From contig NZ_JAHWCI010000005.1 of the NCBI RefSeq assembly GCF_019550915.1, positions 1 through 64,000 of the forward strand: a stretch of 64,000 nt of DNA, in the 5' to 3' direction. Of this stretch, positions 57,372 through 64,000 are shown one piece after another. The notes beneath the pieces were generated by a model. That model saw nothing but the letters and a program-made list of their open reading frames with translations, did not search any database and had not been told where the DNA came from. This stretch comes from Mumia sp. zg.B17. Its GTDB lineage: Bacteria > Actinomycetota > Actinomycetes > Propionibacteriales > Nocardioidaceae. The translations under genes were made by a program, and so were the position numbers. Positions within the stretch are counted from its first letter, which is position 1, and each line of letters starts with the position of its first letter.

Positions 57372-58281
57372 GCTGCGGCCTTTCGAGAGTCGGTGTCGTG
57401 GTTTCGCTGCTGAGGGCACGGAAGACGTCGTCGAGGCGGGTGGCACCAGCCTGCAGCTCCTGCAGCTCCACCCCGGCGTCGTGCGCCCAGTCCAACAACC
57501 GATAGAGGTCCTCCTGGAGCCCGAACGTCTCGACGCGCACCGTCCCGTCGGCGTGGGCGAGGGAGAGCGGCGGCTCGGGTGCGCCCGCAGGAAGGATGAA
57601 GCTGATGACCGACGGGAGACTCCGGGTCAGCTCGACGAGCGTTCCCTCCTTGCGCAACGTCCCCTGGTGCATGACGCCGATGCGGTCCGCCCGCTGCTGC
57701 GCCTCCTCCAGGTAGTGGGTGGTGAGCACGATCGTGGAGCCCTCTTCGCGCAGGCGGTCCACCGCGGCCCACAGTGCATCACGGGACTGGATGTCCAGTC
57801 CGGTCGTCGGCTCGTCGAGGATGACGAGCTCGGGCCCGCCGTAGACGGTGGTAGCGAAGTCGAGGCGTCGCTTCTCCCCACCGGAGAGCTGCGCGACCTG
57901 GGTGCCCGCCTTGTGGGTGAGGCCGGAGATGGCGAGGACGCGCTCGACGTCGTCGTGCCTCCCGCTCAGCGTGCCGAGGAGACCCACCGACTCCCGCACC
58001 GTGAGATCCGGGGAGAAGCCGCTCTCCTGCAGCATGATCCCCATCCGAGGCCGTACTGCACGACGGTTCGTGGGGGGTTCGCCGAAGATCCGTACGCTGC
58101 CGGCGGTGGCCTGGCGGTGGCCTTCGACGACTTCGAGGGTGGACGTCTTGCCGGCTCCGTTGGTGCCGAGGAGGGCGTAGAGCTCACCGTGTTGGACATG
58201 GAACGAGAGATCCCGCACGGCGGTGAAGTCGCCGTACGTGATGCTCAGTTTGTCGACCTCGATGACGGGGCTGATGGACAT
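57352..58281 (-). CDS. ABC transporter ATP-binding protein
   Basis: 309 residues. Walker A GTNGAGKTS, signature LSGGEKRRLDFATTVYGGP, Walker B LVILDEPTTGLDI and switch His in LTTHYLEEAQ. The C-terminal part (about 225-300) is the regulatory domain of DrrA-like exporters. ATG at 58281 has GAAAG upstream. It is the first gene of a five-gene operon, divergent from the LuxR regulator with 213 bp between. Confidence 0.9.
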   Translation of the reverse strand: MSISPVIEVDKLSITYGDFTAVRDLSFHVQHGELYALLGTNGAGKTSTLEVVEGHRQATAGSVRIFGEPPTNRRAVRPRMGIMLQESGFSPDLTVRESVGLLGTLSGRHDDVERVLAISGLTHKAGTQVAQLSGGEKRRLDFATTVYGGPELVILDEPTTGLDIQSRDALWAAVDRLREEGSTIVLTTHYLEEAQQRADRIGVMHQGTLRKEGTLVELTRSLPSVISFILPAGAPEPPLSLAHADGTVRVETFGLQEDLYRLLDWAHDAGVELQELQAGATRLDDVFRALSSETTTPTLERPQHVGDRA

Positions 58282-58444
58282 GGCGGATCTTTCATTTCGG
58301 GGTTCTTGCCGGGTCATCAGACTCGCAGCGGCCGGTGGCACTTCGCGTCAGTGAAAGCCCCTGATGTCCTCGCGCGTGCGGCGACCCGCTCGCCCTTTCC
58401 GCGTCCACGGAGGACGACCCGGTCTGGTGCGCCCCGTTCGCATC

Positions 58445-58474
58445 GGTAAGGATTACCTAGACCTCCACCTAGGT
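58445..58474. promoter_or_regulatory. Nested inverted repeats before the LuxR gene
   Basis: GGTAA-GGA-TTACC (58445-58457) is followed by ACCTAG-N8-CTAGGT (58455-58474), which ends in the palindrome ACCTAGGT (58467-58474). All are perfect. They lie between the divergent ABC operon and the LuxR gene, 20 nt before its start, so they are good candidates for an operator shared by both. Confidence 0.55.
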
Positions 58475-58494
58475 GACGACGCTGGGAGTGCACA

Positions 58495-61236
58495 CTGACG
58501 ACGCTTCTGGGCCGGCGCGAGGAGTGCGAAACGGTCACACAGCTGCTCGACCAAGCCCTGTCCGGTCGCAGCGGCGTACTCGTACTGCGTGGCGAAGCAG
58601 GCATCGGCAAGACGGCGCTCGTCCAGCATGCCCGCGACCGCGCGGTCCCCTTGGGGTTCCGCGTGGAGTGCTGTGTGGGGGCGGAGTCCGAGACCCAGTT
58701 CGCCTTCGCTGGTCTGCACCAGCTGTGCGGGCCGCTGCTGGACGGCGTGGATGCGCTGCCCGAGCCGCAGCAGACGGCACTCCGCGTGGCGTTCGGACAG
58801 CAGGCCGGTGCCGCACCGGACCTGTTCTTGGTCGGGCTCGCCGTCCTCAACCTTCTGGCCGACGCCGCCGAGAAGGCGCCGCTGCTGTGCCTGATCGACG
58901 ATGCACAGTGGCTCGACCAGGCATCCGCGCAGGTCCTGGCCTTCGCTGCGCGCCGGGTCGACGCTGACAGGGTGGCGCTGCTCTTCGCGGTGCGCGACAC
59001 CGACGTGGACAGCGATCATCGGTTCGCCGGACTGCCCGAGCTGCGCCTGGCAGGGCTGTCCGAGATGGAAGCCCGATCGTTGTTGGCCACCGCGGTCCAC
59101 ACGCCGCTGGACGATGCGGTGTCCGAGCGGATCTTCGCGGAGGCGCGCGGCAACCCGCTCGCCCTGCTGGAGCTCCCCCACGGCATCCACGCCGCGCATC
59201 TGGCCGGCGGGTTCGCGGTGCCCGATGCGCGGGGCGTTCCACGCCGTGTCGAAGACAGCTTCCAGCGGCGCTCCGCAGGGTTGCCGGTCGCCACCCAGCG
59301 GTTGCTGTTGGTCGCATCGGCCGATCCGACCGGTGACGTCGAGCTCCTCTGGCGCGCCGCGGCGCGGCTCGGGCTCGATCGCGAGGCGGCCGCACCGGCC
59401 GAGACCGCAGGTTTGCTGGAGATCGACGGTCAGGTGCGCTTTCGTCATCCCCTGGTGCGATCAGCGGTCTACCGGTCCGCCACTCCGCCTGACCACCGCC
59501 GCGTCCACGGAGCGTTGGCGGCCGCCACCGACCCGTTGTCCGACCCCGACCGGCGCGCCTGGCACCAGGCTCAGGCGGTCCTGGGCACCGACGAGCAGGC
59601 GGCTGCGGAGCTGGAGCGCTCGGCCGACCGAGCACGCGACCGCGGAGGCGTGGCTGCTGCCGCCGCCTTCTTTCAGCGCGCAGCCGAGCTGACGCCGGAG
59701 CCTGCCGCTCGCGCGCGGCGGGCGCTGGAGGGCGCCCACGCGCAGCACGAGGCTGGTGCGACCGAAGCTGCTCTGGCACTGCTGGCGGTCGCGGCGGCGG
59801 GGCCGCTGGGCGACCTGTCCCGCGCCCGCCTCGACCTGCTGCGTGCTCAGATCGCGTTCCACCTGACGCGAGACCACGGCGTGCCGGGGATGCTGCTGAA
59901 CGCGGCTGAGATGCTCGCCCCGCTCGACCCCGCGCTCTCTCGCGAGACCTACCTGCACGCGCTCGATGCGGCGGTCCTCACAGGGAGCGGCGACGCCGTG
60001 CAGATCGCTGCAGCGGCTTCGGCCGCTCCCCGCTCCGAGGTACCGCCGCGACCGGTGGATCTGCTTCTCGACAGCCTCGCGACGACGTTGACGAAGGGGT
60101 ACGCAGAAGGGGCGCCCCTGCTGCGGGGCGCCCTCGAGTCGTTTCGCGACAGCCCGCACACCGATCCTGATCAGAACCGTCAGAACGCCGGCTGGTTGTG
60201 GCTGGCCGGCCGCAACGCGGTGGCCATCCTCGACGACGAGCTGCTTCACGCACTGGCCAGCCGCAACGTCGCACTGGCGCGAGAAGCCGGTGCGTTGGCA
60301 GCGCTGCCCGCCGCGCTGAATCTCATGTCCATCGCCTCCGTCCTGATGGGCGAGCTCACCCGAGCGGGCGAGCTCGCCGCCGAGGCGACGGCCATCACTC
60401 AGGCCACCGGCGGCCTCCAGCTCCGGCACGCCCCGGTCATTCTGGGTGGTTGGCGAGGCGACGAGGCCGAGACCATCGCGCTCAGTGCCGTCACCGCCGA
60501 GGACGCCGCCTACCCCGAAGGAAGTACGGACGCCTCCCAGGCGCAGTACGCGCTGGCAGTACTTCACAACGGTCTGGGCAACTACTCGGCTGCGCGGGAG
60601 GCTGCGTCACGGGCGTGCGAGTCACCTGAGCTCGCACTCAGCAGCGCCAGTCTCCCTGAGCTCATCGAAGCATCCGTCCGTGCCGGTCATCCCGAGCACG
60701 CCGCCTCTGCGCTGGAGCAGCTTCAGTGCCGGGCGCGTGCCAGCGGCACGAGCTGGGCGCTCGGGATGGCAGCGCGCTCCCAGGCCCTCACGAGCACCGG
60801 ATCGAGCGCCGAGGACGAGTACCGCGAGGCGATCGAACAGCTCCGGCGCAGCCGCATGGGCGGCTACCTCGCTCGTACCCATCTCGTCTACGGCGAGTGG
60901 TTGCGGCGGGAGGGCCGCCGCCAGGAGGCGCGGGAGCAGCTACGGATCGCCCATCAGCAGCTCACGGACATGGGGATCGAGGCGTTCGCGGAGCGTGCCG
61001 CCCGCGAGCTGCGTGCCACCGGTGAGCATCCGCGCAAGCGCACCGTCCAGACGGCCGACTCCCTCACCGACCAGGAGCTGCACATCGCGCGCCTCGTAGC
61101 CACGGGGGCGACCTCCCGCGAAGTCGCCGTGCAGCTCTTCCTGAGCCCGCGCACGATCGAAGCCCACCTGCGCAGCATCTTCCGCAAGCTGGACATCACC
61201 TCGCGCCGGCAGCTCAGAGAGTTCCCGCTGCCCTGA
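58495..61236 (+). CDS. LuxR family LAL-type regulator with apparent CTG start
   Basis: About 913 residues. An N-terminal AAA_16/NB-ARC-like ATPase has Walker A GEAGIGKT (33-40) and Walker B LCLIDDAQWLD; a long helical TPR-like region follows; the C-terminal LuxR helix-turn-helix (about 858-908) reads LTDQELHIARLVATGATSRE and FLSPRTIEAHLRSIFRKL. No ATG, GTG or TTG lies between the upstream in-frame stop at 58474 and 58651, where a TTG would cut off Walker A. CTG at 58495 has GGGAG 6 nt upstream and gives a normal LAL N-terminus (TTLLGRREEC), so I start there. Divergent from the ABC-kinase operon. Confidence 0.85.
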   Translation: MTTLLGRREECETVTQLLDQALSGRSGVLVLRGEAGIGKTALVQHARDRAVPLGFRVECCVGAESETQFAFAGLHQLCGPLLDGVDALPEPQQTALRVAFGQQAGAAPDLFLVGLAVLNLLADAAEKAPLLCLIDDAQWLDQASAQVLAFAARRVDADRVALLFAVRDTDVDSDHRFAGLPELRLAGLSEMEARSLLATAVHTPLDDAVSERIFAEARGNPLALLELPHGIHAAHLAGGFAVPDARGVPRRVEDSFQRRSAGLPVATQRLLLVASADPTGDVELLWRAAARLGLDREAAAPAETAGLLEIDGQVRFRHPLVRSAVYRSATPPDHRRVHGALAAATDPLSDPDRRAWHQAQAVLGTDEQAAAELERSADRARDRGGVAAAAAFFQRAAELTPEPAARARRALEGAHAQHEAGATEAALALLAVAAAGPLGDLSRARLDLLRAQIAFHLTRDHGVPGMLLNAAEMLAPLDPALSRETYLHALDAAVLTGSGDAVQIAAAASAAPRSEVPPRPVDLLLDSLATTLTKGYAEGAPLLRGALESFRDSPHTDPDQNRQNAGWLWLAGRNAVAILDDELLHALASRNVALAREAGALAALPAALNLMSIASVLMGELTRAGELAAEATAITQATGGLQLRHAPVILGGWRGDEAETIALSAVTAEDAAYPEGSTDASQAQYALAVLHNGLGNYSAAREAASRACESPELALSSASLPELIEASVRAGHPEHAASALEQLQCRARASGTSWALGMAARSQALTSTGSSAEDEYREAIEQLRRSRMGGYLARTHLVYGEWLRREGRRQEAREQLRIAHQQLTDMGIEAFAERAARELRATGEHPRKRTVQTADSLTDQELHIARLVATGATSREVAVQLFLSPRTIEAHLRSIFRKLDITSRRQLREFPLP

Positions 61237-61334
61237 GCTGGGCGTCGCGGACGGCGTCAGGGACCACCCGGAGCGGCCCCTGACATTCGCCAAAAGGCTT
61301 GGGACCGGGGCGCGGGAGGGCCGAGCCTGTCGGT

Positions 61335-62945
61335 ATGGACGCAACGCAGGACTCGCTCTCGAGCACCACGCCGCGCCGGCGCCGTCCGGTGCGCCGGACG
61401 TTGCTGCTCGTCGTCGGCTCCCTCCTGCTGCTCGTTATCCTCGCCGTCGGTGGCCTCGGCACGTGGATCGCCGTGAGCTTCGCGAACGCCCGCGTCGACA
61501 CGGTGGGCGAGGTCGACTTCGACCGTGTCCTCGCGGTCCCCCGGTTGGCCGAGTCGCGGGTCGAGCCGGACGGCACGCGCGTGTTCAGCCTGCGGATGCA
61601 GGAGGGCGAGTCCGACCTCGGTGGAGAGCGCCCGACACCGACCTGGGGCTTCGCCGGCGCCTACCTCGGCCCGACGCTGCGCGCCACGCGGGGCGAGAAG
61701 GTGCGCGTGGAGGTCACGAACGGCCTCAGCGAGCCGAGCACCGTCCACTGGCACGGGATGCACCTTCCCCCGGAGATGGACGGCGGCCCGCACCAGATGG
61801 TCGAGCCCGGCACGACCTGGTCACCGCACTGGGTGATCGACCAGCCGGCGACGACGCTGTGGTACCACCCCCACCCCCACGGGGCGACGGCGTCGCACGT
61901 ACGACGCGGGCTCGCGGGGATGTTCCTCCTGGACGACCCGGCCGACAGCGCGGGCGGGCGTGTCGGCGCGGCCCTTCCCCACCGCTACGGGGTCGACGAC
62001 GTCCCGCTCGTCGTGCAGGACGTGCGCCTCGACGACGACGGCCGCATCGACGACCAGGAATCGCTGTTCAGCTCGGTGGGAGCGTTGGGTGACCGGGTCC
62101 TCGTCAACGGGACGCCAGGGCCGTACGACGAGGTGACAGCGCAGCGGACCCGCTACCGCCTGCTCAACGCGTCGACCGCGAGGACCTACACCTTCGCGTT
62201 CTCCGACCGCCGTGAGTTCGCGCTCGTCGGCACCGACGGCGGTCTCGTCGAGAGGCCCGTCTCCCTCGACCAGATCGTCCTGACGCCGGGTGAGCGCGCC
62301 GAGATCGTCGTCACGATGGAGCCGGGCGACCGAACCGTGCTGCGCAGCGAGCCCCTCCCCGACCGGTTCGGCGGCGGGAGCCGCTTCACCGGCGACGACG
62401 ACCGCCTCGACGTCCTCGAGCTCCGCGCGGCGGACCGGCTCGACCCGTCGCCCCCGCTCCCCCGCCGGCTGGCGCCACCTCCCGACGTCGATCCCTCGGA
62501 CGCCGTACGCACGCGGACGTTCCAGGTGAGCAGCAACGCCATCAACGGTCGACGCATGGACATGGGCCGGATCGACGCGCAGGTCGAGGACGGGAGCACC
62601 GAGATCTGGGACGTCTCGTCCGGCGACGGCGGGCTCCACAACTTCCACGTCCACGACGTGCAGTTCCGCGTGGTCAGCGTGGGCGGGAGGACGCCCCCCG
62701 TCGACGAGCGTGGGTGGAAGGACACCGTCCCGGTGCGACCCGGGGATCCCGTCCGTCTCGCGGTCCGGTTCGACCTGCCGCCCGGCGCGAGCGGCGCGCC
62801 CGGAGGCGCCCCCTACATGTTCCACTGCCACCTCCTGCGCCACGAGGACTCCGGAGCGATGGGGCAGTTCGTCGTGGTCCCGCCCGGTCAGGGGTCGGAC
62901 ACGGCGACGGCGCCTCCGACGCCGACCACCGCGCACACGCACTGA
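61335..62945 (+). CDS. Multicopper oxidase (CueO/bilirubin oxidase-like)
   Basis: 536 residues. An N-terminal Arg-rich stretch and membrane anchor (22-44) place it outside the membrane. Copper ligands are complete: HWHGMH (138-143), WYHPHPHG (176-183), HNFHVHDVQF and FHCHLLRHEDSGAM near the C-terminus, the latter with the type 1 Met-like ligand. It oxidises phenols, Cu(I) or bilirubin with oxygen. A TTG at 61299 could extend it by 12 residues. TANNNT is not clear; GAGCCT lies 6 nt upstream. No copper chaperone or repressor gene is nearby. Confidence 0.92.
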   Translation: MDATQDSLSSTTPRRRRPVRRTLLLVVGSLLLLVILAVGGLGTWIAVSFANARVDTVGEVDFDRVLAVPRLAESRVEPDGTRVFSLRMQEGESDLGGERPTPTWGFAGAYLGPTLRATRGEKVRVEVTNGLSEPSTVHWHGMHLPPEMDGGPHQMVEPGTTWSPHWVIDQPATTLWYHPHPHGATASHVRRGLAGMFLLDDPADSAGGRVGAALPHRYGVDDVPLVVQDVRLDDDGRIDDQESLFSSVGALGDRVLVNGTPGPYDEVTAQRTRYRLLNASTARTYTFAFSDRREFALVGTDGGLVERPVSLDQIVLTPGERAEIVVTMEPGDRTVLRSEPLPDRFGGGSRFTGDDDRLDVLELRAADRLDPSPPLPRRLAPPPDVDPSDAVRTRTFQVSSNAINGRRMDMGRIDAQVEDGSTEIWDVSSGDGGLHNFHVHDVQFRVVSVGGRTPPVDERGWKDTVPVRPGDPVRLAVRFDLPPGASGAPGGAPYMFHCHLLRHEDSGAMGQFVVVPPGQGSDTATAPPTPTTAHTH

Positions 62946-62972
62946 GGTCCGCCGCCAGTCACACCGTACGGA

Positions 62973-63572
62973 TCAACGCGGCGAGTCATGGGCCGGGCCA
63001 GGCCCGAGATCGGCGAAGCGGGTGTGCACGTGCATGTCGTGCCACCCGTCCGCGTGCAGGGCTGCCGAGCACCGCGTTCCTTCCAGACTGAACCGCGCTC
63101 TCTGTGCGACCCGGCAGGACGACACGTTGCTGACCGCGTGCTCGATCTCAAGGCGGTGGAACCCGAGGTCCAGGAGCCACGCCGCGACGCGGTCGACCGC
63201 CAGGGTGGCCACCCCTCGGCCCCGGGCAGCGGCGACGGTCCAGTAGCCCAGCTCGGCGCACCCGTCGCTCAGGTCGACGCCCCTGATGCCGACCCGCCCG
63301 AGGAGGGTGTCGGGGTCGTCGACGACCGCCCACTGCCCACCGACGTCGGTGGCCCAGTGGCGTGCCGCTGCACCGATCCACCTCGTCGCCTCCGTCGTGC
63401 TCAGGGAGCGCACGTGCCACCGCTGGATCTCCGCGTCCTCGTACGCGGCGGCCAACGCGTCTGCATCGGTCGGGCGCCACGGCCGGATCGTGAGCTCCGT
63501 GAGCGTGAAGATCGGTTGTGGCCGGTCGCTCAGCGTCCCGCGGGGCAGCGACGGCTCGACGAGGTCGGGCAC
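62973..63572 (-). CDS. GNAT family N-acetyltransferase, RimJ/RimL type
   Basis: 199 residues. The RimJ-like core has LTIRPWRPTDADALAAAYED near 27-46, ELGYWTVAAARGRGVATLAV with the acetyl-CoA motif RGRGVA, and LEIEHAVSNVSSCRVAQRAR FSLEGT near the end. Members acetylate ribosomal protein N-termini or small molecules; the substrate here is unknown. GTG start has TAGGTT at 6 nt upstream, a leaderless pattern. Located between ribF and the multicopper oxidase. Confidence 0.85.
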   Translation of the reverse strand: MPDLVEPSLPRGTLSDRPQPIFTLTELTIRPWRPTDADALAAAYEDAEIQRWHVRSLSTTEATRWIGAAARHWATDVGGQWAVVDDPDTLLGRVGIRGVDLSDGCAELGYWTVAAARGRGVATLAVDRVAAWLLDLGFHRLEIEHAVSNVSSCRVAQRARFSLEGTRCSAALHADGWHDMHVHTRFADLGPGPAHDSPR

Positions 63573-63611
63573 ACGTTCAACCTACAACCGGGTCTGGACC
63601 CGCGTGTCCGG

Positions 63612-64000
63612 TCAGTGCGGCTGCAGCGCGTCGCGGACCTCGGCGACGTCGCGGTGCATCCGCTGGACCAACGCGTCCATCCCGTCGAACCGCACCTGGC
63701 CGCGGATCCGAGCCACGAACGACACCTCGACCTCGACGCCGTACAGCTCCAGGTCGTCCCGGTCCAGGACGTAGGACTCGACGCGGCGCTGCACCCCGTC
63801 GAACGTGGGGTTGGAGCCCACGCTGATCGCGGCGGGCAGCGGCTCACCCTCGTCGTCGCAGCGGCGGAGCCACCCCGCGTAGACGCCGTCGGCGGGCACC
63901 GCGTAGCCGGCCGGCGGGAGGACGTTCGCGGTCGGGAACCCCATCGCCCGGCCCCGCTTGTCGCCCTCGACGACCACGCCGCGGATGCTGTGCGGCCGCT
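63612..64000 (-). CDS. ribF: Riboflavin kinase/FAD synthetase RibF, C-terminal part
   Basis: Bifunctional enzyme making FMN and FAD. Only about 129 C-terminal residues are in view: the riboflavin kinase domain with GVVVEGDKRGRAMGFPTANV, YAVPADGVYAGWL, ISVGSNPTFDG, and the final FDGMDALVQRMHRDVAEVR. The frame is open to the window end, so the N-terminal adenylyltransferase lies outside. No promoter can be seen. rpsO, its usual neighbour, is 10 kb away on the same strand. Confidence 0.93.
   Translation of the reverse strand, partial: RPHSIRGVVVEGDKRGRAMGFPTANVLPPAGYAVPADGVYAGWLRRCDDEGEPLPAAISVGSNPTFDGVQRRVESYVLDRDDLELYGVEVEVSFVARIRGQVRFDGMDALVQRMHRDVAEVRDALQPH

Noticed and set aside
58651-61236. 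LuxR start at TTG 58651
   Set aside because: It would delete Walker A and the first 52 residues of a conserved ATPase domain.

Overview
The window is high-GC DNA with dense, short-spaced genes, ATGA/GTGA stop-start overlaps and frequent GTG starts. It carries an actinobacterial backbone: gluCD, recX-recA, lhr-nei, clgR-cinA-pgsA-rodZ-ftsK, rnj-dapA, dapB, M16 peptidase-pnp-rpsO and ribF. The lack of mycolate or arabinogalactan genes, together with the hspR/hsp20, DUF3046 and clgR features, suggests a Nocardioidaceae-like member of the Actinomycetota. That placement is inference; no rRNA is present to settle it. I see no tRNA, rRNA, CRISPR array, transposase or prophage gene.

Layout. 1-144 is a homopolymer-rich contig edge, probably poor assembly. 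145-1709 is the membrane part of a glutamate-type ABC importer. 1736-5564 holds small accessory genes (thioesterase-like, GNAT, CapA lipoprotein, M28 lipoprotein). 5605-7325 is recX-recA under a LexA box. 7623-9878 is a large katE catalase. 9989-15312 is a glycan gene set (methyltransferase, DUF2064 GT-A protein, GT2, GT-C-like membrane protein, epimerase, MTA phosphorylase) that matches the mycobacterial methylthioxylose locus. 15356-21287 holds DUF3046, an MMPL exporter with a divergent TetR regulator, and a two-permease ABC-2 exporter. 21381-26794 is lhr-nei. 26807-32643 (minus strand) is the ftsK-rodZ-pgsA-cinA group with the regulator gene clgR. 32783-33610 is a divergent hsp20/hspR pair. 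33707-35314 is an unrecognised membrane protein. 35457-42654 has rnj, dapA, dfrA-thyA, azlCD and dapB with two small genes. 42742-44143 has an NYN-LOTUS protein and cspA. 44240-49054 has kynU translationally coupled to a P-type ATPase. 49090-53240 is M16 peptidase, pnp and rpsO. 53432-63572 is an accessory block that separates rpsO from ribF: a five-gene operon (ABC ATPase, permease, Ser/Thr kinase, alpha/beta hydrolase, glutaminase-STAS) divergent from a giant LuxR regulator, then a multicopper oxidase and a GNAT gene. ribF runs off the right edge.

Most interesting points. (1) The 10-15 kb glycan cluster looks like a methylthiopentose-capping pathway outside mycobacteria. (2) The 53.6-61.2 kb regulator-operon pair joins transport, phosphorylation and glutamine hydrolysis. 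The LuxR gene appears to start with CTG, because every ATG, GTG or TTG in frame would remove its Walker A motif. (3) Many operons start with a TANNNT -10 box only 5-7 nt before the start codon, a pattern of leaderless transcription; one divergent pair shares a perfect 12-bp inverted repeat made of two mirrored -10 boxes. (4) The cspA leader holds a cluster of palindromes. Function calls rest on motif recognition and neighbourhood; no database search was possible.
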